64,000 nucleotides of DNA from Sympetrum striolatum (lineage: Eukaryota > Arthropoda > Insecta > Odonata > Libellulidae), in contig OX388347.1 of assembly GCA_947579665.1 (NCBI GenBank), forward strand, positions 27,148,562 to 27,212,561, written 5' to 3'. Positions 49,844-62,881 of this stretch are shown in pieces; positions within the stretch are counted from its first letter, which is position 1, and each line of letters starts with the position of its first letter. A program made the translations under genes and the position numbers. The notes below the pieces were generated by a model. It did not search any database. It had not been told where the DNA came from and saw only the letters and a program-made list of their open reading frames with translations.

Positions 49844-52800
49844 CTGTAGATTAACTGCGTTTGGAGTAAGGCATTGATTGAATCACTTGTGGTAAATACT
49901 TGTGAAATACTGCATGGTTAATCAGAAGTTTTTCACTTCAGCTTGTGTATTTATCATTCAGAGGTATTTCTGCTGTCGAGACATATTGGCATTCTTGATT
50001 TCTCTAAATTAGTTTAATTTTTCAATCAGTCATGGAATGGGATAGAATCCCATTTGCTTTAAAAGAAATTTACAAGCATCATAAAAATATTTCTCCATTA
50101 ATTTTCATCAAGAATAGCTAAGAATTAGCTACGGATCGTATCACTTTTGTAATGTTATTGGAACTATGAGATTGGAATCGCGTTTAGACTTTTAAAAACT
50201 ACTTTTCAATACAAACACTAAATGTTATACATGATTATAACTTGTGATAATCTTGAAGGCAGAGAAAACCTCTATGACACCTTAAATAGTATCCGTATAC
50301 ATAAACTGGCCTAACTGAAACGATTAGCACATGATTTATAAGATTGAACTTTTCTTAAGGAGGCAACATTTTCTTTTCCTAAGGTGATATTAAATAAAAG
50401 TAGGCGAAACAGGATATCTTATGAAGGCGTTGGAACATTGCGCATACTACTCGAGAAAGTTCTCAAATGTGATGAACTATCCACTGAAGTGCAGGCGATT
50501 TTATAGATGGAAGATTTCTCAGCACCTTCGCACTCTGCGGAGCTATATAATCACTCTTTGACTGTCTTTTATTTACCAGTGTTCTTCTAAAAGATGAATG
50601 TACGGAATTACAAATTGAATAAATAATCGCCAAAAAAGCAAAGAAGAGAATTATCAGATAGTCTATAAAATACCTGCATAGCGGAATAACACCGACTTGT
50701 TCCTACTGCCTTAGTGGAATATTTTACATTTCTCCTTGCGCAAAGAGGATTTGTATCCTTAATTTTCTATAGTTGGCAATGAAAATTTACAATTTACTGG
50801 GTACGAGTGGTAGTGATAATTGCTATTTTTAGTTTATTCATTGATTGCTATTAGGAGTGTTATTCGTCAAACGATTGTATTGTACTTTGTGTGTGTACTT
50901 GTACTTTCTCTTATCGCATAATTCTGGCAAAGTTGGGAAAGCAAGGGAAAAATACCTCACTTCTTATCTGGCCTAAAGCACTTCATTCCCTCTCTCCGGC
51001 ATGTGTTAAGTCATATCTTATTTAATGATTACATCTTTTGGCTGAGCAGTGTATGATCAGACTCCAGTTTTGATATGTAAGCTAAATGTTGTCTTAACAT
51101 TGCAACGTACATCGAATCAGATGCACGAAGGGGAAATTCCACAACCCCTCGGAATAAAGATTGCATATTTCCGACTTCAGAGAAAAAGATAAACTTGAAA
51201 GGGAGAAAGAGACTAATTTTTAAGCTAGCACACTTCCCGACTGCCTATTTAGTTCCCCCACTCCTTTATTGCCACGATTCCGAAGTGCCGCTCCTTGCCG
51301 CACCTCTCGCGGAATTGGAGCGCATACATCTCAAGAGGGAGTCACACGCTCCGTGACAAGAGCACGGCTACTTAAAAAACGCATTCCAATCGGATTCCTA
51401 CGCGTCTCCATTTTCCCTTTCGAAGCCACGCTTTAAATGATCGCGATGGGATTTTTTTCCGTTTGTTTGAAACGAGACGAAAACGAGAGGAGAATATCTC
51501 TAAGGGTTTTTCCCCTTTTCCGATTCGAGGGGAGAGGAAGATATACATTTTTATCATTTTTCTTTTAACAGTCTCTTCGCGTGTCAGACATCCTTGCCGT
51601 CGATGGCTACGGTCCCCGGCTCTGCTTGGTACGTGGCCTTCGGCCCTCTATTTCTCCCCCCTTCCCCTCCCTCCCCCTTATTTCTTCCCCTTTCTTCCAA
51701 GACCCATCCATCTTAATCCACCTCCCCCACCTCCTCCGATGTATAAGCGGGAGATATTACTATTGGACTTACTCCCCGGGAGCAGTACCCTCGCAGCTGA
51801 AATGGACTGCTCCAGATATAGATATTTTCCCTTGTTCAAAAAGCATAAGTTTGTGGATTATATCGGAGAATTTGTGCGGACAATACTCTGTATTGTTGAA
51901 TATGTCGACAGATTACGAAATTCATTTGCGATGGCATGATGGAGACCCAAAATATATTGAAGTGAAAGCAGTTGGAAAGCCATGGAAATATAAATTTTAG
52001 AAACAAAATTTAATTTTGTAAATATGGAATAAAATGGAAGGGTAGTGTACTAGTCAATCAATATTTGCGTATTTTCTTACTTCAAGTACATTAATCCTTT
52101 ATAAAACCTATCATAAGGCCAAATTTTTATAGAAATACGTAATATGATTAGCAGATGCCAAAATGTACATTCGTAATAGTTATGAACACAGTTCTGTGAT
52201 TTACACAAATAAGCACAGAATTGCACGTTGTGAAAGATGAAACACATTTCAAATTTCCATTTCAATATCCGTAATAGTTGCAGAGCCATGCATTAATTTA
52301 ATTTTGAAAATATCATGAGGAATAATAATTATTGCTATGAGCAAGTTCTCAATTCATATTTTATCCAAACCATTTCACCATTTTGAACTAACACAGGAAA
52401 ACACGAATGTGATACCATCATTTTTTGGCTATATTTTTTACAGTTCAATCTATATTGTCATCACTTGCGTAAGTTTAATTATAACTTTTGAATCATTATC
52501 TTTATACTTGTCAGTAACTTTCATATCCTATTTGCTACTATTTCGTACTTTCTAAAGCTATCAATGATTCCAATGGTTGATAATTATTTTGTCCCCAGAG
52601 AGACCACAAATAATTATAAAGAAAACGAATCAAATTATTTTTCTAGTATATATATATGTACGCTATTTTCTGATAAAAGCAAAAAATACCGCTAAAAAGT
52701 TTACAAAAGACGACCTATTAGATCCCAATTTGAAGGAAGCTAAAATTTGGTACAGTAACATTACGTTATTCATATCCATATCGTATAATTCTCTTCTTCC

Positions 52801-54389
52801 TGAATATGGATATATTAGAGCATTATAGGGAAACGTTTAGAAAATTTACTCAGATATAATCATCATCCTCGTTAAGAACTTCTAAATCCGTGATATACGA
52901 AGCAGGATCCCGTGAATGAATGACTACATTAAAGAAATAAACACTGCATTGCGCTGGTGCTTGGCTTCGTAAATATTTTATAGTGTGTGTACGTACAGGT
53001 ACCTTCCTGTGGGATTATAGTACCTAAAACAAACATGTACGAATTCATTTCCACTTGAAAATGATTCCTTCGAACGCGTAATTATTCGTGGAGTGTTTGT
53101 GTAACATAAGTAATACCCGCTATCGCACACAGTGTAAACCTAATAATCGAACATTGCTGGTATCCCCCTTTGATCCTTACACATTCCAATAAATTCCCTC
53201 TTCATCCCCTCCTCATTGAAGAATTCCTTCTTCCCTTCTTCTGTCGCCACTTTCCTCAATCCAAGCGAATTCCTCAGAACCGATAGGCCAACCGTATCGA
53301 CCGGAGTTTCTCTCGGCATTTCCTCCAATATGTGGAGTGTGCGTAAAACAGTTCGCCGTGTTATTTTTCTGTCACGAAGATAGGGAAGAGGAGCTGAAAA
53401 GGGATCTAAAGGTTCGAAGAAAGGTTTACGCCTTTCTCTCCTTCCCGTCATTTTTGGCAGATGGTAAATAATTTCTCGCGTGTAAAATTAATCCCATCTT
53501 TCGGTGAGCGAATCCAATGTTAATATCCAAAAAGGTTGTTTCGTCGTGGCCATGGAATTAGGGCTGTTTAATCCCATTGGCGATTGAAGCACGTCATCGG
53601 ACATTCCCTTTTAAAGGTTCGAAACTTGATTACGAAAATGGTATATGTCGAAATCAGAGGTACAAACGTAGGAAAGACATATCCATGGTACCATTCCGAC
53701 GCCGCCAGAAATGCTTCTGACTTGACTTTAATTTTATAGACTTGAAGTAAGCAAAATTGATGAATTTAGTAGAGGTATGGAATTTTTTTCTTTTATTCAA
53801 CTTAAGAAAAAGCTTTCTTATCTCAACCCTGTTTTATTTGAAAAGTAAATGGTAATACTAGTATTGTTAAAAGGGCTGAATTGAAGCACATTTCACACAT
53901 GTGCTCCAATCACGGAAACCGGACCAGATACCGCTTTCACCGATGCCAAATGCGTTACTCATATCCAGGAGAACGTTAATGGTAAAAATATAAATTAGCA
54001 TATAAGATTCAAAATATCCAGGAGAATATGCATTTAATTTCAGAATGTAAATACAAACGTATATAAAACGTCTTCATTGGCCTTTATTCTGGATTATTAT
54101 TCCATTTAAATCTTCTGTGGTACTAAATATTTGCAACTTTTAAACAGTAATATAAACTATAATTTATACTCATAATTAACAGGTTTTTAGTTGAGCGGTT
54201 TCTTCTCGGATTTAGAGTAAAGTGCAAATAGAATGAAAATAACGGTAAGAAAGAATGGTTTTGAGGATAAAATAAAAATAAAATTTATCTACTGTGAGAA
54301 AACGTTCACCAAGAGAAGAGTGAGTGAAAACCTGCGAAAAGAATGAGAAAGAGAGCGATAGATCACGATGTAAAAGAAAATAAAAATTA
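49844..54389. other. Noncoding DNA with GC-richer islands and a pyrimidine tract
   Basis: The region around 51120-51800 is GC-richer and includes a C/T run of about 100 bases (about 51640-51740). Two overlapping plus-strand frames cross it (51463-51939, 158 codons; 51581-52000, 139 codons), and their Pro/Ser/Leu-rich parts simply reflect that tract. A second GC-richer patch at about 53140-53640 contains a 103-codon minus-strand frame (53140-53451) rich in charged residues, also unrecognised. I do not support a gene here. Confidence 0.4.
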
Positions 54390-54475
54390 CTCGGTAGCGG
54401 AATGGTTAGTTTTCTTGTTATCCAATACTGAGGTTCGAGTCCCGGCTAGGACATGGGGATGTGTGTTCGTTTAAT
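54390..54475 (+). repeat. tRNA-derived SINE remnant
   Basis: It contains a good RNA polymerase III A-box match, TAGCGGAATGG (54394-54404), and an exact B-box match, GGTTCGAGTCC (54432-54442), 27 bases apart, followed by CGGCTAGGACATGGGGATGT. The TAGGACATGG..TGTGTG continuation after the B box is the pattern seen in many tRNA-head SINEs. The stems do not pair well enough for a functional tRNA, and no anticodon arm can be drawn with confidence. Probably an old copy with tail lost. Confidence 0.55.
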
Positions 54476-55660
54476 ATGTTTGTGCGTGTATGTACTGTTA
54501 AAACGGATATTAATGAGGATACCTGTTTTCGTTAAAGTAAAAATTCAATTCAAGTTACTGATATAATGTACGATAGAACGAATAATGTATGTCATTGAGA
54601 GTTGAACATAAAGAATGTACTGTAGATATTGCTTAGTATGAAAATTAGAGTTACAGTCAGATAAATTTAAGATAAATATTAACATACGAAAGCCACATTT
54701 ATGACGAAGAAATAACTTAGAATTTCAGCTGATTTAAATATATACGAAATACAAGAGAGAATTTAGGGAGATATTTTAAGTACTAATGGAAAGCTTTTTC
54801 TACAGTCTTTTTATTTTTAACACAATACAATATTGAGATTATTGGAATTAATATATGATATTAAACACGTTAACTGATAGATTTTAAAACCCACAGTTGT
54901 AATTCATTTAATTAATTTCAATTTATCAGCCCCATCATGCATCTGTTCGAATACTAAGTAAGGGATATATAAGAGACGAAGATGAAATTTGCGAGGTTAT
55001 TTCCATAAATGCTTGGGCCCAGTGGTTTATTCGTTATTATAATGTGCTGAAGTTAAATAAATACCGGAAAATACTGTGAGGATAATGAAAGGAAACGTTA
55101 AGCAAACATTTATCTTTCTCGAAAAAAACTTACCCCAAGGATCTTATGACCATTTGAGTGGTTACAACTATCAAGTAGATAAAATATCCTCTCGTGTACT
55201 GTCGATGAAAAAATCGCTGAAATAACAACCATAGTAGTTTCACTTAGTATGAAAGCTCTTTAGGGCACATTAATTCCCTTTCAATTAGAGCCGATCGACT
55301 TTAACCAACCACACAATTATGTGGGAGAACACGAGTTCGCGGTAATAATTCCATAGGCTCAACTCGCAATCGTTGAACTAAATATTATACATTGCAATAA
55401 TAATGAACAAGTTTAATTAAACGTTGGAAGGTATGCACTTTAAAATTATCTTTCCATTTACCTGAAATATCTCTATATCGCTAACATTTTTGCGAAGTAT
55501 TGCCCAATTAAACTCTACGGCAGAATTGTGCTTCAAATAATTAGGATAATAATTTTAACATAATTTTAAAATATACGTTCCAATTAAAGCAGAATTATAT
55601 AAATGAGTATCGTCATAAGAATAAAGAGATGATGAACTGGAAAATATAGTAATAGTTTTT
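54476..55660. other. AT-rich noncoding DNA
   Basis: No exon, repeat or RNA gene that I can support in this stretch. Confidence 0.5.
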
Positions 55661-56330
55661 TAAATTCTCCATATACTTAGTATACAGTATTGTTTTCGTG
55701 AAAAAAATCGGCTTCGAGATTTCAACGGAAATACATGTTATGGGGTCCCTAGAACACGTTTCGACCATTTTCGGAATGATGTCTGTGTGTGTGTGTTTGT
55801 GGGCGCTCTAACGTAAAATCTATTAGTTGTATCAATACCAAACTTATCTCCATGAATATGATATTTAGGTATGTACTATTATTTATAATAGTTTTATAAT
55901 ATGTAATTTACTATAACGTTTGTATGAAACATATTTTTGTATCACTGATTGTTTAGGAGGTATTCGTGAAATACTGATAAACCGGAAGTTACTGATTATG
56001 TACTTTGTGGGCGCTCTAACATGAAAACTGTTTTTCGTATCAACACCAAATTTCATATATAGCACTTTGGTTGGTTTCGTGAGAGTTGATTAGTTTTTGG
56101 AGTAAATCGGTTAACCGGAAGTCTGGTTTTATTTTTCGAAGCTCCTTTCCGTTTTTTGCAAAATTCCTCCATTAATCTGATATTTAGGTATATACAGTTA
56201 TCTACAAAAATGATAAAAATGTATTTTTATATATCTTACAAGTTTATATTGAATCTAGAGTTCGAAAATACTTACGTAGATAAATATTTACATATTAAAT
56301 ATGGAGAAAGTCATACGCTGGCCGCATGAT
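55661..56330 (+). repeat. Interspersed repeat family, copy C (short)
   Basis: It begins AAATTCTCCATATACTTAG, passes the GGGGTCCCTAGAACACGTTT block, a short TG run (about 55784-55799) and GGGCGCTCTAAC at about 55801 and 56009, and ends with ATATGGAGAAAGTCATACGC then TGGCCGCATGA. It matches copies A and B in order and orientation of blocks. The first internal unit lacks about 100 bases present in copy A (the stretch with AGTTTTTAGAGTAAATCGG and AACCGGAAGT). The region after the second unit is also much shorter than in copy A. Confidence 0.8.
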
Positions 56331-59300
56331 ATTTTGTTTAATAAACTAGGAAACTTCTATAATCAGTTGAAGGAGCGGTATTTAAGTTGAACTCTATCAA
56401 GGCGAGGAGAAACCAAAATGACGGACTTCAGGGAAGGTTAGATTTTCATCTTGGCTGTGAGATAATCTACATTTATCATGATTAGAAAAGAATCGTTAAT
56501 TTGAGACATTTTGTACTTATTATGTAAAATTCCAGCAATTGCGCTAAATAACTGTAATATTTCAGTTTTTAAGATTTTTTTGCACTGCAACATCAGTTTC
56601 TTCTTCCAATTCTTTTTAAGTTTTCCACTGTGGAAGATAATGTTAGCGGAATTTAATGTAGGAATATCTCATTCGATTATTTTGACTGATAATTACTTAC
56701 TTCGTCTAATTCCATATGAAAGGTCGTTAATACTAATTGAAAGTCTAATATAATGTCTTTGTTACATGGAATATTTTGAAGCCAATGGTGAAACGTAACC
56801 TTAGAAGAAATTATCCAAATGAAAGCTCGAGTTTGAAATTTTGTATCCATTGCGAAGTTTATTTTCTCGAAAATTTTGTTTTTTAATCACTATGGTATAT
56901 TATACTCGTTTTATAGTACTTCATGGAGATTAAATCATGATTTCTAATATTATCAATCTTAGAAAAGAGTATTAATTTTGCTAACGTCCTCATATTGAAG
57001 TATACTATAATATAAAGTATAGTATTACTATAATGTTGAAGTTCACGAATGTACAATGTACATTTATTAAAGTAATAAGCTTTCAGTTTTTGCGATTGGC
57101 ATCCAAGATAAGTTAAAGGATTGTTCTAACAATGAAATAATTTTTCATCGATATATTTTTGATCTTTTCTAAATTTCTTTCTCGATATTTCCAAACAAAA
57201 TCATTGTTATGGACACCATTCATTTGTCAGTTCTTTAAGGAACGGTGATAAATATGGTGACTTTATATACGGCATGGCGTAGAGTATAATTGTAAGGAAA
57301 TAGGATTCTGCTGAGAGATCGCTGTGCTTCATCTTCAATTCCGAAAGAAAAGAAATGAGAATGAAATCTGCCATTATTATGTAGTTAACTGAAGCAGAAT
57401 TTAAAGTAACTACTCCTTTATAGATCTGAAATGAGAGTCAATGAATGGAATATTGCATATGCAGGTTTTTCCGTCATTTTGAAGCCCAAATTATTAGCCA
57501 AAGCCAGAAGAGTCACATTATATTAGACATTTATATGTCTAAAACCTTTGTAATGTCCCGAATATATTGATTACCGGAAATGTATCTCGAGGGAACATCT
57601 AGAGTTAAGGTTCTTCGAATCCATTATACTTAATAAATTTCGAGTAATTCCGTCATGGAAATTTTTCTTCCTATCTTTTGTCGAAGATACTTGATTTAAT
57701 TTGGAAAATTAATGTCTCCAATATGTTTACAATGGAAAATATTATTCATTGAAATAAATAACGCCAAAGATATTTGGAGTGTTTACTATGTAATATTTCT
57801 AAAGTATATAGATCACCCTTTTTCAGAAGGCTCATAAAGAATACTTACTTCTTCGCAAATATTGACGATGGGAAAGATGATTTTTTCCTTCAACTAGAAA
57901 TACTGCGTAGTTAATAAACAAATCTCAGTTCCTTCCAAATCGACAAATATCTCTTCGGGAAAGTATGTCACGAGTAACCTTTAATATTCTCTTTGGAATG
58001 TAAGTGTTCCTTGAAATTCGCCTGACTAAAGCAAAGGGAAGCTTCCTCTTTTTCTTTCAAAGGGAAATAAATCAGGGGAAGAAAACTCAAAGCAAAAACC
58101 CAAAAAATTTAAAAATCTGCTTCATTTTATAGTTTACTTTAGAAAGAATCGCGAGCGACCGCTGGTTTCCCTAATGACGCAAATTGCGTGAAAGCAACGC
58201 GTTCCGAAATTTCGCGAAAGAGGAGAAAAGATAATTCGGAGATGTTGACGGAGGGGCTTTTGGTCGTCCTTTGAGGTGTACTTAGGAGGGCTTCTTGGAA
58301 GGACTCCTCTGAAAATCGCTCGTGGTTACCATGGTGATGCCATTTATGTACTCCTCTTTCCGTTGGTAGTTAGGAAAAGCGTCCTCATGAATAAGCCTTG
58401 AATTTGGCTTGAGCTTCCATTTTCTTTAGTCCACTTGCGTAATTCGTATATTCCCATCCTCTTCTTAAGTATTTTGAGTCCTTCAACTCTTTCCTTGAGA
58501 TCTAAGGATTTGCATACATACTATATCTTGATGAAACTACTTTATTCATTTGCCTTTATGGTGTAGGATAAGAGAAACAGAGTTCTTGATTTACAACTCT
58601 CAGTATCATTGATTGTTGTGATGTCATGAAGACTATTGAGTTATGAATCATACTAATTGAATTCATCTTGACTAATTCATCTTGACCACTTAATTTAGTT
58701 GATGAATTCAAACTTTTGTATATAATTTGTAAAGCATGTATAAAGTCCTCATCAAATATTTCCAAGTCTTGCTCATGGTAAAAATATATGAAATATGAAA
58801 GTCCCCGAGGTATATCACTAAGTCAAAGCGCATTATTGAGATTACCAACGCTTTGCAATTATGACTCAGAATGTTTTTAAACGACGATTACCTTTGACAA
58901 GTCCTGAAATAGTCGATTGTTTGTCATAAATGGCTTTTCCTCGTATTAAATTATGTTTAAAACTCATGAGGCATACCTGATTTCCTAGATATGTTAGATC
59001 TAAGCGGCATCAGCTACACTCAGCATAACAATGGAGGGCGATCGCAAATGAAAGAGAAAGGATGATAGTCAAAGCTATAGTTATCAAACTATAATCAATG
59101 CTATAGTTGGCTATGGCTACTATTTATTCATATAAACGTGATATATCTTTCAATTTCACTGCGTTACGCCTCCAATTTCGTTTGCAATAATTGTCGATAC
59201 ACTTCAATTTAAATGAAATACAATTCAATATTCCTAAAACGTTTCTTTTTCAAAATGTAATGAGTATTTTGAATTTTCGTATGACAATATTGAATCAATT

Positions 59301-62300
59301 CAATTGTGAATCTTCTATGGGGTGTATTTTTTATTTACACAAATTTTAAGGTTCAATTTTGTCGTTTTTACCGTAGCATTATTCACCATAAATGATAGCA
59401 TCATTCCATTAGCAAGGCAAGCATTTTGAGAAATTACAATGATAAACAATTGCCAAATTTTAAATGACTATAATCGAGTAAGAGGAATGTCAATCAGCAT
59501 GAAGTTTCCAACTTGAAAAGTTGCTTAAAAAAATTGCAAGGAAACCTTAGAGATAAAATTGCAGGAGTGCACGCATGCAATGCAATTATCAGTTTTTATG
59601 GTTTATAAATCTCCAATTATTGAAAATATGTAGAGGTTACGAGGTAAAACCATCTCCAAATCGCCAGAGAAATAGACAGTGAAAATCAGTTATAAAGAAA
59701 ATTCCTCCTTTAAAATTTTTATGATGTAATTCCTCAGTCATTTACATTATCTTTTTATTACATCACCTAAAATGTTTGAGATCTCTTCCTCCCTAAGATC
59801 ACCTTTTTCATATCTTATTCAATTCTTTAGAATCACTTTTCCATGAAGGTTCCAGCTATTTCCGCAATTCATTTGCTTTCTTACGCTCCCTTGATTTCCA
59901 CTCTTCCTTTCTTCCCTGCATCCGTCTCTTGACAAATATCCCTTCTCCTTAACTCTACATCTTCCAGTTCCAATTCATACCCTCGGATATCCATTCTCTA
60001 TCCTCTCATGAATCCCTCTTACCCAACGAGTCCTTTCCTTCAAGCCCTTCTTTTGTTTCCTATTTTTTACTGTTCCCTCCAAGTACTCACTACATCTTGT
60101 CTTTCTTGTCCTGTCCCAATCATTCTTATGCTTTCTTCCTTCTCATGTTGTTTCCGCTATATATCAGTCTCCCTTTATCTCTCACTATCGCACATTTATT
60201 TTCTTCTTTGGTGCATCAACGCGAAGAAGTCGTGGGAAACCATCTATATATTATGCCTCCGAGTAAAGATGACCATGGTTTTGACAGGATTATTGTACTT
60301 TGTGGGAATTCCAAAATGAAATGGGCACGGTAAGCAGGGTTTCAAAACAAAACTTGTCCATGTTTAATTCATTCTTCCTGTGGGTTATTCGTGTTTATGT
60401 TAAAGTAATATTTATTCCACAGGATATTGGATAAAATAATGTTTTAGGTCAAAAATTAACGTTTTAGTGTGAGGTATAAATTTCTTTGTATATAAATTTG
60501 TATCTCGATAAAAAAAATCTTGGAGATTTTCTCATTCCTTAACAATCATTGAATCGTGTTTAAATTGACAAATTTAGTTACATAATATTAATCTATAATT
60601 TTATTTTATAAGCCTGAAATTTTTGCATTACTCTAGTATTCATATTGAGAGAAATGAATAGTGTCACCGTGTAGCGCAAAATAGCAATAATTTTAATAGT
60701 AGTAAAAATTATAATAAACCACATATTCAAAGACATGCAAGAGGATGTCAAGATAAGGACATGTCATTGAGGAATACGTAGTAAACAAAATATGTTCAAA
60801 ATTCAAGTATTTACAAGTAGACGAAACGATATTTTCGTGAAACAAATATTTGTTTAGCGTATAGCTAAAAACTACGTAAAGATAAACTAGTAGTAGTTGT
60901 AGTTTCGTCTGCTGATTTTAATACAGTTATCTAAACAAGCTATCGTCGATGTATTATTTATATGCTGTGCTGATAAAAATTCCTCTTAAATTACTTTCAA
61001 TACCGAAAAGAAATTCATTTTCAGCAGAATCATGCATTTCCGCTCCGCTTTATAAATAAGAATCGCTTATCGCGAGAGAAATTTATTCGAGAGTGGAACA
61101 TTGGACCCAAAGAGTCACGATCATAATTTCGGTTCCCACTTTCCGGCGAGCATTGTCGCAGTTGCCATCGGTATTCATCCAATGACCTCCACTGCATCGC
61201 TTTCACTAAAACCTCCGAAAAAAAAGATCGCCCATTTGCTCGCCTTTCCCTTTTGTTTTCTTTCCCTTTTCGCCCTCTCTTTATCCCGTCCTCCCATCGA
61301 ATAAAAATACCATTTTTCGTGTCGCACTGCAGAGACTAAGATGGTGCACTTCTAAAGAGGAATCCCCCTCTCCCTCTTTCTCCTTCCGCACACACTTTAT
61401 TTGCTCAAAAACAAATGTCCACCGATTTATTTTATTCTCATCCCTGCTCCTCTTCCCCCACTCTTGCGGGCGAGCAATACATCTCTACAAATACCTATCC
61501 GTTCCGATCTTCGCGGACGATTAAACCGATATATTTACGCGTTTTATTTGTTCCCACATGCAAACAATCGTGCCATAAATGTAGATATTTTCCTTTCTTA
61601 CGGGGCTGAAAAGATGTTGCATAGCGATCAGAAACGTCAGGGTCGTGTGTCTTGTAAATATAGAGCTCTAGAAGAGGCAGTGATTTTAACTGTAGTGGGA
61701 TGTATTTCAGTCGAGCCATCTAAAACCCGATTTATATTCAAGAACAAAAAACGTCTACATATATCCTGCGGAAGATTTATTCACCCCTCCGCTCTATTTC
61801 AAGCTCTACAAGATGTCCTTTCCTCGGAAATATTTTATCTTCAGCTTCCTATCCATTTTCCTTTTTAGGTCACGTAGAATATTAATACTTCCATCTCCGC
61901 TCCTCCTATGAATAACTGACACTGTGTGCATGTACTTTCAAAAACGGCAAGTTTCACCCTTAACTTTACTCGCAGTGGACTGTGAAAGAGGTTGTAAGGA
62001 GTACTTAAACTCAGCAAATCCTTCCTTGTTTGATCAGATTGAATTCTACATTCATAGAAATTTCATAAAATTTATGAACTTATTCTTTATACAATATTGA
62101 TTATTCTATGTTAAAATTATTTTACATTCATAATTACTTCTGTTTTTAAAGCATCCTCAGTGACACCTATTATTTACAAATCTTACAGCAATAAGACGAT
62201 TGTTAGGTGGTGTGACCTTAAACTCTTTTCATACACCTTACTTATATATTAAATGCTTTAAATATTTATCCAAGATATTTACTGTTTATTTTAAGTTTTA

Positions 62301-62392
62301 AATTTACAGTATTCAAAGTGCCCTCTTGCCAAACATCTCTATAAATGAACAAGGTTCCGATTCTTACAATCTTCATATTTTAAAAATATATT
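56331..62392. other. Noncoding DNA
   Basis: A/T-rich, with GC-richer patches at about 58140-58340 and 61020-61620 and a strongly pyrimidine-skewed stretch at about 59720-60200. The longest frames (60008-60319, 103 codons; 61401-61868, 155 codons, both +) show no recognised domain. The first is a hydrophobic Leu/Ser/Cys-rich frame that simply reflects the C/T skew. No RNA gene or named transposon is seen. Confidence 0.4.
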
Positions 62393-62879
62393 CAGCAGTA
62401 CCTTGGTTAACGACGGCCTTAGTTAACGACGGACTTGGTTAGCGACGAGTTGCTGTAACCAAAAAAATCTTGGGTAACGACGTAGGATTTGGCTTACGAC
62501 GCCTCGTCGATTGGTCTTTCCGGAGTTTGACGTGTTTCAGCACCTCTATTTATAATCACTATATTATAAACTAATATTTGGTGTGCGTTACGATGTTACA
62601 TCATAAAAACATACTGAATAGCAGCTAGCGGAGAATATTAAAAATAGTTCAATGCTAAATTGTAGCTAATTCACAGGGGCACATGTTGTCTCACCGAAGT
62701 TAAATCGGTATATATTATAAGTTTTGCTTCCAATAACTGGGGTGCGTCCTCGACGCCGGGAAATACGGTAATCCATTACCATGATTATACCTGTGGAAAA
62801 TCGCGCCTTCGATAACGACGGTATTGGTTAACGACGATTATCCTGGAACGGATTAGCGTCGTTAACCAAGGTACCACTG
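62393..62879. mobile_element. Non-autonomous pogo/Tigger-type DNA transposon (about 490 bp)
   Basis: The left end CAGCAGTACCTTGGTTAACG and the reverse complement of the right end, CAGTGGTACCTTGGTTAACG, match with two differences. CAGTGGTACC.(T/C)GGTT.ACGA and the inner AATCCGTTCCAGG (right end, reverse strand) are hallmarks of Tigger/pogo termini. A TA follows the right end (62880-62881), but the left flank reads TT, so the TA duplication is not intact. No transposase frame is present. The left end carries three CTTGGTTAACGACGG-like units at 62402, 62418 and 62434, an exact 16-bp period, with looser copies near 62469 and 62490 and again near 62808-62835. Confidence 0.82.
62402..62448. repeat. 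16-bp tandem repeat at the Tigger-type left end
   Basis: Units are CTTGGTTAACGACGG, CTTAGTTAACGACGG and CTTGGTTAGCGACGA, starting 16 bases apart. Reiterated subterminal motifs are a common transposase-binding arrangement in DNA transposons (inference for this element). Confidence 0.8.
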
Positions 62880-62881
62880 TA

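Noticed and set aside
51463..52000. Two overlapping open frames of 158 and 139 codons on the + strand
   Set aside because: They overlap in different frames, the Pro/Leu/Ser-rich middle is explained by a C/T tract, and no domain or splice pattern is recognised.
53140..53451. 103-codon minus-strand frame rich in charged residues
   Set aside because: Composition reflects a purine-rich strand; no domain recognised. Noted in the region entry but not called as a gene.
54390..54475. A functional tRNA gene
   Set aside because: The B and A boxes are good, but the acceptor, anticodon and T stems do not pair acceptably, so a SINE remnant is more likely.
60008..60333. 103- and 78-codon hydrophobic frames that look like membrane proteins
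   Set aside because: The hydrophobicity follows from pyrimidine skew (Leu, Ser, Phe, Cys codons). Overlapping frames show the same effect, and no family match is seen.
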